Origin: an uncultured bacterium
GTDB taxonomy: Bacteria; Cyanobacteriota; Vampirovibrionia; Gastranaerophilales; Gastranaerophilaceae
Length of the DNA: 64,000 nucleotides
Reading direction: 5' to 3'
Assembly (NCBI GenBank): GCA_949282215.1
Contig: CASDPF010000013.1
Span: 45,100-109,099 of the forward strand
The notes below the pieces were generated by a model that was given only the letters and a program-made list of their open reading frames with translations, was not told where the DNA came from and ran no database searches. The position numbers and the translations under genes were made by a program. The first letter of the stretch is position 1; every line of letters starts with the position of its first letter. Below are positions 1 through 7,569 of the stretch, in pieces.

Positions 1-513
1 AAGCATACTGCGTATAATACCTTTTGAAATATTTTTAGAACATTTTCTTATGTTATCAGGATTGTGTATAGCATCAATTATATCAGCAATCGGTTGATTA
101 AGTTCTTCGGTTAATCTTTTATCCATAAGCAGTCCGTAATCGGCAAGATTGCTCTTTAGATAACTTAAATCTTGAGTAAATTGTTCATCTGGTAGTGTTG
201 ATATTTTTTTTGTTATTTTACTTAAAAATGAAAATATGGGAATATGTTTGTCATTTTCAGGTATATTTTTTCCGTTCAATTGAAAGCTATCTGTATCATA
301 TCTTTTGCAATGTGCTATATTAACAAATTTATTTGAAAACGGATTTTCGAATTCCGGGAAATTTTTGATTAATTCCCTGTATTCTTCTAAATCTCTGCCA
401 AATTGGTCATTTGTTAATTCTGTATTTAAATAACGAGTTTTATCGAATTTGCAATAATCGTCTTGATCGATTATAAAACTTGTATTTTTTATTCCTTGAA
501 ATGATATATTCAA
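1..513 (-). CDS. Hypothetical protein, 3' end cut by window edge
   Basis: An open frame runs from a TTG codon at 513 to base 1 without a stop (171 codons visible). The start is chosen because GGAG lies 5 nt upstream and the translation begins (M/L)NISFQGIKNTSF. That FxG-type opening resembles the N-termini of the proteins at 14675 and 34331. The rest is charged and soluble-looking with no signal peptide or membrane helix. I do not recognise a domain. It is divergent from tyrS. The C-terminus lies outside the window. Confidence 0.6.
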   Translation of the reverse strand, partial: MNISFQGIKNTSFIIDQDDYCKFDKTRYLNTELTNDQFGRDLEEYRELIKNFPEFENPFSNKFVNIAHCKRYDTDSFQLNGKNIPENDKHIPIFSFLSKITKKISTLPDEQFTQDLSYLKSNLADYGLLMDKRLTEELNQPIADIIDAIHNPDNIRKCSKNISKGIIRSML

Positions 514-563
514 AATTTCTCCTTTTTTCTTATTAAATCTTAATTTAATAAATTTTTGCTACT

Positions 564-592
564 TTGTAAAGAAATTTTGTTTTTGGTACAAT
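564..592 (+). promoter_or_regulatory. Sigma-70 promoter of tyrS-cysE
   Basis: TTGTAA (564-569), a 17-bp spacer and TACAAT (587-592) lie 24 bp before the tyrS ATG, which has its own AAGGAG ribosome binding site. The spacing is ideal for the principal sigma factor. No T-box features (specifier hairpin, antiterminator) fit in the short leader. Confidence 0.6.
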
Positions 593-616
593 TTATTTAC
601 TGAAAAGGAGAAATTT

Positions 617-1840
617 ATGGTTGAAATAAGACAGGAATTTATTGAACAGGCAAAACATTTGACACGTAATGCAGAAGTCCTACCTGGCGGAATTGAAGAA
701 TTAGCGGTAAAGTTGCAGTATTCTCACGATACAAATACACCTTTGAGAGTTAAATTAGGTATGGATCCGACTCGTCCTGATTTACATTTGGGACATACGG
801 TCGTAATGAGAAAGTTAAGAGAATTTCAAAATCTAGGACATAAAATTGTTTTGATTGTAGGTGGAGCTACTGCTATGGTAGGTGATCCTTCAGGAAAATC
901 TGAAACAAGACCGGCTTTGACTAAAGAACAGGTTGAAGAAAATGCTAAGTCTTATTTTGAACAGATGTCAAAAGTTCTTGATGTTTCAAAAGCAGAAGTT
1001 ACGAATAATGCAGATTGGCTTCATAAAATGAGCTTTATTGACTTATTAAAACTCGCATCTCAGGTGACAGTTGCTCAAATGATGACTCGTGATGACTTTG
1101 CAAAAAGATATGCGGAAGGTAAACCTATTGCAATTCATGAATTTTTCTATCCGTTAATGCAGGCTTATGATTCTGTAGAAATTGATTCTGATATAGAGTT
1201 AGGCGGAACAGACCAGAGATTTAACACTCTTTTAGGCAGAGATATTCAGGCGGCTTACGGTAAAAAATATCCTCAGCTTGTTATGCTTTTACCGCTTTTG
1301 GAAGGTACTGACGGTGTTGTTAAAATGTCTAAGACATATCCTGAACATTGTATATCACTTACAGATTCAGAATTTGATATGTTCGGTAAGTTGATGAGTA
1401 TTCCTGATAATATGATTTCAAGATACTTTAGCCTGCTTACTGATGCTACAAAAGAGGAACTGGAAGCTATTGATAAACAGATTGCAGAAGGTTCCGTAAA
1501 TCCTCGTGATATAAAAATGAAACTTGCTTATACAATTACAGCAGAATACCATGGTGAAGACGGTGCAAAACGCGGGCAGGATGCTTTTGTAAATATCGTT
1601 TCAAATAAAGGTATTCCTGATGATATAGAAGAAATTTCAGGTATGAACGGTAAAGGGATTCTTGATGTTCTTGTTGAATTAAAGTTTGTACAAAGTAAAG
1701 GAGAGGCAAAACGTCTTATTCAAGGTGGCGGTGTAAAACTAAATGGTGAAAAAATTGCCGATATGGCTTATACTCTGAACCTTGATGAAGATGTAGTATT
1801 ACAGGCAGGGAAAAGAAAGTTTGCTAAACTTTTAAAGTAG
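617..1840 (+). CDS. tyrS: Tyrosyl-tRNA synthetase
   Basis: Charges tRNA-Tyr with tyrosine in the cytoplasm. The 407-residue protein has the class I signatures HLGH (residues 57-60) and KMSK (236-239), and the Rossmann catalytic core between and around them. A C-terminal S4-like RNA-binding domain (about 345-400) includes the typical LIQGGGVKLNG stretch. Length matches bacterial TyrRS (400-425). The ATG at 617 has AAGGAG 7 nt upstream. cysE starts 6 nt after the stop, so the two are probably cotranscribed. Confidence 0.96.
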   Translation: MVEIRQEFIEQAKHLTRNAEVLPGGIEELAVKLQYSHDTNTPLRVKLGMDPTRPDLHLGHTVVMRKLREFQNLGHKIVLIVGGATAMVGDPSGKSETRPALTKEQVEENAKSYFEQMSKVLDVSKAEVTNNADWLHKMSFIDLLKLASQVTVAQMMTRDDFAKRYAEGKPIAIHEFFYPLMQAYDSVEIDSDIELGGTDQRFNTLLGRDIQAAYGKKYPQLVMLLPLLEGTDGVVKMSKTYPEHCISLTDSEFDMFGKLMSIPDNMISRYFSLLTDATKEELEAIDKQIAEGSVNPRDIKMKLAYTITAEYHGEDGAKRGQDAFVNIVSNKGIPDDIEEISGMNGKGILDVLVELKFVQSKGEAKRLIQGGGVKLNGEKIADMAYTLNLDEDVVLQAGKRKFAKLLK

Positions 1841-1846
1841 GCTATA

Positions 1847-2506
1847 ATGTTTAAGATATTAAAACGCGGAATAACTAAGGTAAAAGAGGATATTCAGGTT
1901 ATTTATGACAAAGATCCTGCAGCGGAGAATTTGCTAGAAGTAATCCTATGCTATCCGGGATTACATGCCCTAATCGCATATAGATTTGCTCATAGACTTT
2001 ATAAATGGCATATACCTTTAATTCCGCGAATTATATCTTACATAACACGTATAATTACGGGTATAGAAATTCATCCTGCTGCAAAAATCGGGCGTCGATT
2101 CTTTATAGACCACGGTGAAGGGGTCGTAATCGGTGCTACTACAATAATCGGCGATGATGTATTGATTTATCAGCAGGTAACACTTGGCGGAACAGGTAAA
2201 GAACACGGCAAACGACACCCAACGTTAGGTCATGGTGTAATTGTCGGTGCGGGTGCAAAAGTTCTCGGAAATATTACGCTTGGTGATTATGTAAGAGTCG
2301 GTGCAGGGTCTGTAGTTGTGGAAGATGTACCTGAATACTCAACAGTAGTCGGAATTCCTGGACGAGTTGTTCACCGTAAAATAAAAGATAAAAACGGTGT
2401 ATTAATGCATAACCGAATTCCTGATCCTGTGAAGTGCGAGTTAAACCGATTAAAATATGAGGTTCAGGAATTGAAAGAAGAGTTAAATAAAATAAAGCAG
2501 GGTTGA
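1847..2506 (+). CDS. cysE: Serine O-acetyltransferase
   Basis: Makes O-acetylserine from serine and acetyl-CoA, the first step of cysteine synthesis. An N-terminal helical part is followed by left-handed beta-helix hexapeptide repeats (about residues 72-180), with the conserved Asp88-His89 pair in FIDHGEG and the LGGTGKEHGKRHPTLG loop. The 219-residue length fits the short bacterial form. A charged C-terminal helix (190-219) ends in KQG. The stop codon overlaps the -35 box of the next pilin leader promoter, and the last codons are part of a 42-nt block repeated at 33026. Confidence 0.93.
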   Translation: MFKILKRGITKVKEDIQVIYDKDPAAENLLEVILCYPGLHALIAYRFAHRLYKWHIPLIPRIISYITRIITGIEIHPAAKIGRRFFIDHGEGVVIGATTIIGDDVLIYQQVTLGGTGKEHGKRHPTLGHGVIVGAGAKVLGNITLGDYVRVGAGSVVVEDVPEYSTVVGIPGRVVHRKIKDKNGVLMHNRIPDPVKCELNRLKYEVQELKEELNKIKQG

Positions 2507-2533
2507 TAAATCCTGCTTTATAATTTATAATAA
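2492..2533 (+). repeat. 42-nt block shared with 33026-33067; hairpin plus promoter
   Basis: The block is identical to 33026-33067. It holds the end of cysE, an 8-bp hairpin (AAAGCAGG paired to CCTGCTTT, loop of 10) and the full promoter of the poly-G leader. The hairpin is followed by a T-rich but interrupted stretch, so it may also end cysE transcription. At 33 kb the same block follows lysC, which suggests the leader-pilin unit was copied together with a piece of the cysE end. Confidence 0.75.
2503..2531 (+). promoter_or_regulatory. Promoter of poly-G leader copy 1
   Basis: TTGATA (2503-2508), a 17-bp spacer and a perfect TATAAT (2526-2531). The -35 box overlaps the cysE stop codon. Predicted transcription start is near 2538, giving about 208 nt of RNA before the pilin ATG. 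Confidence 0.7.
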
Positions 2534-2550
2534 TAATAGATAAAATTTAA

Positions 2551-2745
2551 AGGAGGGTGTATGCAAAAACTGCAAATAGATAGAATTTCGGGGGGGGGGG
2601 CTACCGACTAACAGTTAGGATAAGCATTTCCGACTTAGACCTCCGATTGAATGAAAAGAGCTGAATAATAAGCTGTGCCAATAGACACGGTGATTTTTGA
2701 TGTAAAAAATGTTAAAATAAGAAATAGTATATAAACGGAGGAAAA
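2551..2745 (+). promoter_or_regulatory. Poly-G leader unit, copy 1 (5' UTR of pilin 1)
   Basis: Order of parts: ribosome binding site AGGAGG (2551-2556), leader ORF with 11 G (2590-2600), CCTCCG (2640-2645), hairpin CTGTG (2673-2677) with CACGG (2686-2690), and the pilin ribosome binding site CGGAGG (2736-2741). CCTCCG is the exact complement of CGGAGG and also matches the leader's own GGAGG, so alternative pairings could hide either site. The unit recurs five more times in the window, always just before a pilin-like gene. A role in translation control is inferred. Confidence 0.7.
2561..2611 (+). CDS. Leader peptide ORF with poly-G tract, copy 1
   Basis: ATG at 2561, 5 nt after AGGAGG, encodes MQKLQIDRISGGGATD and stops at 2609-2611. 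The 11 G specify Ser-Gly-Gly-Gly plus the first base of Ala. In the -1 frame the reading continues to 2664 with YRLTVRISISDLDLR, and this extension is shared by all copies. Either a short sensing peptide or the first part of a frameshifted 34-residue peptide. Confidence 0.5.
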   Translation: MQKLQIDRISGGGATD

Positions 2746-3420
2746 ATGAAAAAGAGAAATGCTTTTACCTTAGCTGAAGTCTTGATAACGTTAGGAATAA
2801 TAGGTATAGTAGCAGCAATGACAATGCCTACATTGATTACAGATGCTAGAAAGAAATCAACAGCTACAAAAGTAAAAAAATTCTATAATATAATGAATAA
2901 TGCAGTACAATTTTCTATCGCAAAAAACGGTGATGTGAAAAATTGGATGGGCGAAGCTCAAGATTATACCTATGAAGAAAATGTTCAATTCGTCAAAGAT
3001 TATTTTTTGCCCTATATAAAATATCGTAAATATGAAAAATGCAGTGATACAAATAAAGCTGTATGTGTATACCTAATTCCTGATGGTATGTTTGTGTTTA
3101 AATATGATCTTAATGGGGGCGATATTGCTTATTTTATAGATGGAAAGTATCTTTTAGATGAAGAAAGAACCACTCATAACTATTTTGGATTTCAATTTAA
3201 TAAAAGAAATGGTGATAATGAAGATGGAACTCCTATAGAAAGAGATTTTAATCGCAAAACATCAGTTGAACCTTATACTTTTAATTGGGATGGAACTTAT
3301 GAAAACTTGAAAACACATCCAAGATATGGTTGTAATAAATATAGTACGCAAGCAAAATCATTTTGTACGAAATTACTTCAGATGAATAATTGGGAAATTA
3401 CAGACGATTATCCTTGGTAG
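2746..3420 (+). CDS. Type IV pilin-like protein 1 (GW-DYP head type)
   Basis: Prepilin-type protein of 224 residues. The start MKKRNAFTLAEV gives a class III signal with predicted cleavage after Ala6, methylatable Phe7 and Glu at mature position 5, then one hydrophobic helix (to about residue 30). The head ends in a motif shared by several window pilins: YTFNWDGT, YGC, a second Cys and NNWEITDDYPW. The two C-terminal Cys may form a disulfide. CGGAGG lies 4 nt before the ATG. Probably a pilin or minor pilin; which pilus it joins is not shown. Confidence 0.85.
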   Translation: MKKRNAFTLAEVLITLGIIGIVAAMTMPTLITDARKKSTATKVKKFYNIMNNAVQFSIAKNGDVKNWMGEAQDYTYEENVQFVKDYFLPYIKYRKYEKCSDTNKAVCVYLIPDGMFVFKYDLNGGDIAYFIDGKYLLDEERTTHNYFGFQFNKRNGDNEDGTPIERDFNRKTSVEPYTFNWDGTYENLKTHPRYGCNKYSTQAKSFCTKLLQMNNWEITDDYPW

Positions 3421-3464
3421 ATTTTTCATGATAAAATAAATCTATTGAAAGAGAGGTTTATTTT

Positions 3465-4430
3465 ATGAAAGCTGTTGTATTTGATGAAGAATTAAAACTT
3501 GTGAACGATTATCAAAAACCGGTTCCAAAAAAGGGCGAAGCTCTTGTGAGGGTTACTCTTGCAGGAATTTGTAATACTGATTACGAAATTACAAAAGGCT
3601 ATATGGGCTATAAAGGTATTCTAGGACATGAAGCTGTGGGCGTGGTTGAGGAAATTAACGACGCAGATCAATCTTTACTCGGTAAACGTGTTGTATCTGA
3701 AATAAGCTACGGTTGTAAAGATCCTGAATGTCCATGGTGTGCAGAAAAACTTTACCGCCATTGTCCTAACCGTCATACTTTAGGTATTTGGCAAAAAGAC
3801 GGAGTTTTTGCAGAATATTTTACAATGCCTTTGGAGGTTCTTTTTGAAGTGCCTGAGAATGTTTCTGATGAACAGGTTGTATTTGTAGAGCCTTTAGCTG
3901 CTGCTTGCGAGATTACGGAACAGCTTCATATAAAGCCGTTTGAAAAAGTTGTGGTGCTTGGTGACGGTAAATTGGGGCTTATTACCGCATTAACTCTTAA
4001 TGCTCAAAACTTTGATGTGACATTAGTCGGAAAACATCAAAATAAGCTTGATATTGCAAAGGCTCAAGGGGTAAAAACTGCACTTTTGCAAGATTTTCCT
4101 ATAGAGAAAAAATATGATGTAGTAGTGGAAGCTACAGGCTCTGTTTCAGGATTTGAAACATCATTGGCTCTTACAAGACCTCGTGGTGTTCTTGTACTGA
4201 AAAGTACAGTTGCGACTGGTAAAGAATTAAATCTTGCACCGATTGTTATTGATGAGATTACTGTGCTTGGTTCACGTTGTGGTCAGTTTGGCCCTGCTTT
4301 GAGACTTTTGGAACATAATAAGATTGATTTTTCACCTTTAATTTCAAAAGTTTATTCAGTTGATGACGCTATTGAAGCGTTTGAAAAAAATAAAGAAAAA
4401 GATGTTTTAAAAGTTCTTTTAAAGTTCTAA
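3465..4430 (+). CDS. Zinc-dependent alcohol dehydrogenase family protein
   Basis: Medium-chain dehydrogenase/reductase, 321 residues. The GroES-like N-terminal part has the catalytic-zinc signature (Cys36 in GICNTDYE, then GHEAVG) and a structural-zinc Cys group within GCKDPECPWCAEKLYRHC. The Rossmann part has VVLGDGKLG (about 165-175) for NAD(P) binding. It is shorter than typical ADH (about 340-350), as seen in a bacterial subgroup annotated only as alcohol dehydrogenase catalytic-domain protein. The substrate cannot be told. The ATG has GAGAGG upstream. A good terminator follows at 4458. Confidence 0.85.
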   Translation: MKAVVFDEELKLVNDYQKPVPKKGEALVRVTLAGICNTDYEITKGYMGYKGILGHEAVGVVEEINDADQSLLGKRVVSEISYGCKDPECPWCAEKLYRHCPNRHTLGIWQKDGVFAEYFTMPLEVLFEVPENVSDEQVVFVEPLAAACEITEQLHIKPFEKVVVLGDGKLGLITALTLNAQNFDVTLVGKHQNKLDIAKAQGVKTALLQDFPIEKKYDVVVEATGSVSGFETSLALTRPRGVLVLKSTVATGKELNLAPIVIDEITVLGSRCGQFGPALRLLEHNKIDFSPLISKVYSVDDAIEAFEKNKEKDVLKVLLKF

Positions 4431-4457
4431 TATTGTTTTTAATAAGAATAAAATTAT

Positions 4458-4483
4458 ACCGCTCATTTATTGGGCGGTTTTTT
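4458..4483 (+). terminator. Rho-independent terminator after the ADH gene
   Basis: ACCGCTCA (4458-4465) pairs with TGGGCGGT (4471-4478) around a 5-nt loop, followed by TTTTT. Confidence 0.85.
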
Positions 4484-4488
4484 AATAT

Positions 4489-4517
4489 TTGCGTAAAACA
4501 TTTTTTTTAATTATTAT
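4489..4517 (+). promoter_or_regulatory. Promoter of the LptF/G gene, apparently leaderless
   Basis: TTGCGT (4489-4494), a 17-bp spacer and TATTAT (4512-4517). The A of the ATG at 4524 is the seventh base after the -10 box, where transcription would start, and no ribosome binding site is visible. A leaderless transcript is inferred. Confidence 0.5.
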
Positions 4518-4523
4518 AGTAGC

Positions 4524-5660
4524 ATGGTTGTTGGAAGAAAAATTTCAAAAAAAATTAGCAGAATTTCTGTATTGGATAAATATATCTTAAAGCAAGTGCT
4601 TGAGATGTTTTTAATGGGTGTTTGCGTATTTACTTCTATTATTTTTGCATCAGACACCTTCATTACTTTAATTAAGCAAATTTCAATGTTTGGAATACCG
4701 TTTAAGGTTGCGTTGATGATGATTGTGTTAAATTTACCTCAAATCATTGTTATGACAATACCTATGGGGGTTCTATTGGCTACAGTTATGACTTTAAACG
4801 GATTAAGTTTGAAGTCAGAAATTACGGTTATGAGAGCATGTGGAATAGGTCTTAATAGAATTGCAAAACCGATTTTTATATTTGCAATTTCAATGTCGGT
4901 ATTTAGTTTTATAATCAATGAAACTGTAGTGCCTGTTATGATGAAGCAGTCCAAGGATTTGGCTCTTTGGTCTTTAGGTCAAAAGAATATTCCGGATGGA
5001 AAGGAAAATTTTGTATTTAAAGAATTAAATGATGACGGTGTTTTAAAAAGATTATTTTATGTAGGTTTTTGTGATAACAAGGTTTTGCATAACATAACAG
5101 TTTTAGATACATCAAAAGAAGGTACAATTCAGGTATTACAAGCCAGAGAAGGAAAAACAACACCTGCCGGATGGGATTTCCAGAAAGGTGCTGTTTATAC
5201 TGTCGGACAAGAAGGTAAAGTCCTTAATACAACTCTTTTTGAGTCTTCTAACGTTAAATTCGGACTTGATATGTCAAAAGAGTTAAATAAAAATGTTGCA
5301 AAAGAAATGAATTTTTCAAAATTAGTTAAATATATTTCAGAAAATTTACATACTATGGACAAAGAGGAAAGAAATGTCTTGATAATTGAGCTTTATGATA
5401 AACTTGCTTTGCCTTTGACAACTATAGCATTGGTTTTAATCGGAGTCCCATTAGCTATCACTCCGCCGCGAGTTCGTTATAATAGAGGTTTTTTATTTAG
5501 CATTTTGATAATTTTTGCTTATTATTTGATAAGAGCTCTGTCTATATCATTTGGAGAGACAGGAACTCTTATGCCGTTTTTGGCAGCGTGGATGCCGAAT
5601 ATTGTGCTTACTATAATCGGGGTTATGCTTTATTATAAAAAAGTTTATACGATTGATTAA
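4524..5660 (+). CDS. LptF/LptG family permease (LPS export)
   Basis: YjgP/YjgQ-type inner-membrane subunit of the LPS export ABC transporter, 378 residues. Three N-terminal membrane segments (about residues 20-50, 60-90 and 105-125, with the typical LPQIIVMTIPMGVLLATVMTL stretch broken by polar residues) are followed by a periplasmic beta domain (about 140-275) and three C-terminal segments (about 290-375). Its presence implies an outer membrane with LPS. F and G paralogues cannot be told apart here, and many related bacteria have a single gene. It is monocistronic between a terminator and a convergent gene. Confidence 0.88.
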   Translation: MVVGRKISKKISRISVLDKYILKQVLEMFLMGVCVFTSIIFASDTFITLIKQISMFGIPFKVALMMIVLNLPQIIVMTIPMGVLLATVMTLNGLSLKSEITVMRACGIGLNRIAKPIFIFAISMSVFSFIINETVVPVMMKQSKDLALWSLGQKNIPDGKENFVFKELNDDGVLKRLFYVGFCDNKVLHNITVLDTSKEGTIQVLQAREGKTTPAGWDFQKGAVYTVGQEGKVLNTTLFESSNVKFGLDMSKELNKNVAKEMNFSKLVKYISENLHTMDKEERNVLIIELYDKLALPLTTIALVLIGVPLAITPPRVRYNRGFLFSILIIFAYYLIRALSISFGETGTLMPFLAAWMPNIVLTIIGVMLYYKKVYTID

Positions 5661-5667
5661 TAAAACA

Positions 5668-5979
5668 TTATTCTTCTGGTCCTGCACCAGGTAAGCAGAC
5701 TCCAAACTGACAATTTGAATTGTAACTTTGGGTTTCATTGTTTATATTTTCATTTTGAGGTGTTTCTGTATTAAGAAGCATATCATAATATGGAGTTATA
5801 TATTTGGGTTGGAATGCATCAGGTTCCTGTATTTGTCTCAGGTTATCAGGGAGAACTTTTTGCTGTAGATTTGGGGAATCAAGTATTGTTGGTGTACAAG
5901 AAGCTCCTCCTGTAATACTGCAGGTTGCAAATACAGGTAAGCCAATTATGGTAAGCATTGTTATTATTAAGTTTTTCAT
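5668..5979 (-). CDS. Small secreted protein of unknown function
   Basis: 103 residues with a signal peptide (MKNLIITMLTIIGLPVFA), then TCSITGGASC, which could be a lipoprotein-like or Cys-paired start. The rest is Asn/Gln/Pro-rich and ends in a CQFGVCLPG cysteine pair. AAAGG lies 9 nt before the ATG. It is convergent with the LptF/G gene, 7 nt apart. The family is not recognised. Confidence 0.65.
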   Translation of the reverse strand: MKNLIITMLTIIGLPVFATCSITGGASCTPTILDSPNLQQKVLPDNLRQIQEPDAFQPKYITPYYDMLLNTETPQNENINNETQSYNSNCQFGVCLPGAGPEE

Positions 5980-6051
5980 ATTTTCAGCCTTTCATTATTC
6001 TATCACTCATTAGGATAAACGACAGGCAGTCTATTTACATTATCTGAAAGG

Positions 6052-6567
6052 CTAATCTTTATATTTTTTCTTTTTTAATTCTTTTTTTAATACTTCTTCG
6101 AATGGTATAATCGGTTTCATCTGATATCCGCAATCGTCCGACAAAGCTCCACCCATGGAAAAAAGTTCTTCCTGAGGGTATCTTCTGCAAATTCCAGGAC
6201 GAGTTTTGTGGATTTTACATTTATGCGTGTCGGGATCTAAATTCATACATTCGAAAACTAGTCCGGTTTCATCTTTATCTATTACTTTTAAATATGTGTA
6301 AAATCTATGCAGATATTTTAACTTTTCAAATTCTTTTTCGTCTTGTATAACATGTTTATAGTGTTTTACATATATTTTTGTACAGCATTTACCGCATGCT
6401 TTACACTTTCCTGTTCGATAATATTTTCTTCTGAAAATTTTTGATAGTATGAATTTTTTTATGTTAATAATTATGTTTTCCATGAGCAATTGTAAATATT
6501 TGTAAAATTTTAATTTAAAGACCCGCAAAATAAATTTTTCAGGGGTATTCATATAGGTACAAAACAC
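6052..6567 (-). CDS. YkgJ-type cysteine cluster protein
   Basis: 171 residues from a GTG start, or about 142 if an internal ATG at 6480 is used; neither has a clear ribosome binding site. The signature KCKACGKCC (Cys55, 58, 61 and 62) is followed by ECMNLD, HKCKIHKTRPGICRRYP and DDCGYQ (Cys107, 117, 127 and 146). This is the zinc- or iron-binding YkgJ/UPF0153 pattern. The biochemical role of the family is not established. The N-terminal 30 residues are hydrophobic/basic and may not be translated. Confidence 0.75.
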   Translation of the reverse strand: MFCTYMNTPEKFILRVFKLKFYKYLQLLMENIIINIKKFILSKIFRRKYYRTGKCKACGKCCTKIYVKHYKHVIQDEKEFEKLKYLHRFYTYLKVIDKDETGLVFECMNLDPDTHKCKIHKTRPGICRRYPQEELFSMGGALSDDCGYQMKPIIPFEEVLKKELKKKKYKD

Positions 6568-6622
6568 TACCGAATTATAAATACCATAACAATACTATAA
6601 CATAACCAAAATAACCAACCTT

Positions 6623-6660
6623 GACCTCTTGATAATCAAAAATAAAGAGGTCTTTTTTTT
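6623..6660 (+). terminator. Terminator-like hairpin directly before the 6667 gene
   Basis: GACCTCTT (6623-6630) pairs with AAGAGGTC (6645-6652), loop 14, followed by eight T. It has the full form of an intrinsic terminator yet ends only 6 nt before the ATG at 6667. It could be an attenuator, or it could close an unseen short transcript, with the gene starting from a promoter inside the hairpin region. The GAGG in the right arm is too far from the ATG to be a normal ribosome binding site. Confidence 0.6.
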
Positions 6661-6666
6661 ACGAAT

Positions 6667-7569
6667 ATGTTGCAGGATAAGTATGGAAGATTAGCTATTG
6701 TTGCTGTATTTATAGTTGTTGCCGTAATTTTAATTATGGCACCCGGTATGAGTTCAAATAAGTCAAATGAAGCACAGTTAAACTTTACCAGTATGCCTAA
6801 AGATAATGTTTCAAAGCAAAATCGCAATATTGATAATTCTGATTTAAACGCTAATAATTCATCTGATGAAAATGAAAAGACTTTTGCGACTCCGGAAGAT
6901 CAGATGTTGGATTCTTGGGGTATGAGTACAAAAAGTGATGATGTTCAAAAAGAAGTCTCAAAAGCACCTTCTAATGAATTGTTAATTGCAGAGCAGCAGG
7001 AGGTTAATATAACTCCTGCAAATGAGCCGGAAGTCCCTAAAAAACCAAAATTTAAACCAATAAAAGTAAATGGGAAATGCTTTGCCGCTCCTATACAATC
7101 TTTGTATTTGTTAAATACAGAATGTCTAGCCGCTAATTATCGAATGGGAGTTAAAGCCTGTCCTGCTGATAATGTAAAAGACGGATGGGCAGGAGCTGTG
7201 AGAACTTGCGGTGGAATTAATAATATGCCGGATATGGATGATTTGCTTGCTATTGCAAGAGAACTATACACTACCAGTTCAATAAGAATTCCTGAAACTG
7301 AGCGTAATAACTACAAAGCTTATAGTCAATTTACAGAAACAGATATTCAATGTGATAGTTATGAAATGACAGGCGTAAATTATAAAGAGTCTGTTGCTAA
7401 AGAATATGGTTACCCTGAACAAGCGGGATTTTCTGTATGGGGTAAAACTGAAATTAATCCAAATTATGGGCTTAGTTTGAATTTTGAAAAGAATACAGTT
7501 AAATATACATCCTGTTCTCCGAGAACTAATACTGATTATTATACAATTTGCAGAGTTGAGTGCGAATAG
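6667..7569 (+). CDS. Membrane-anchored protein with extracytoplasmic Cys-rich domain
   Basis: 300 residues. One membrane helix (about 8-27) with a short N-terminal tail is followed by a low-complexity Asn/Ser/Glu/Pro linker (30-130) and a compact domain (135-300). That domain has CFAAPIQSLYLLNTECLAANYRMGVKACP and TCGGINNMPDMDDLLAIARELY, with at least eight Cys. The family is not recognised; the domain is probably exported and disulfide-bonded. The start lies only 6 nt after a terminator-like hairpin and has no ribosome binding site, so control or start choice is uncertain. Confidence 0.7.
   Translation: MLQDKYGRLAIVAVFIVVAVILIMAPGMSSNKSNEAQLNFTSMPKDNVSKQNRNIDNSDLNANNSSDENEKTFATPEDQMLDSWGMSTKSDDVQKEVSKAPSNELLIAEQQEVNITPANEPEVPKKPKFKPIKVNGKCFAAPIQSLYLLNTECLAANYRMGVKACPADNVKDGWAGAVRTCGGINNMPDMDDLLAIARELYTTSSIRIPETERNNYKAYSQFTETDIQCDSYEMTGVNYKESVAKEYGYPEQAGFSVWGKTEINPNYGLSLNFEKNTVKYTSCSPRTNTDYYTICRVECE

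Noticed and set aside
617..1840. T-box control of tyrS
   Set aside because: Only 24 nt separate the -10 box from the ATG, too short for a T-box leader.
2590..2600. G11 tract as a sequencing or assembly artefact
   Set aside because: It recurs with exactly 11 bases in five places, and the sixth copy has 11 bases with a central A. Random length errors would vary. An equal systematic error in long G runs cannot be fully excluded.
2503..2745. Leader unit as an insertion sequence or MITE
   Set aside because: No terminal inverted repeats or target duplications; position is always directly before a pilin start on the same strand.
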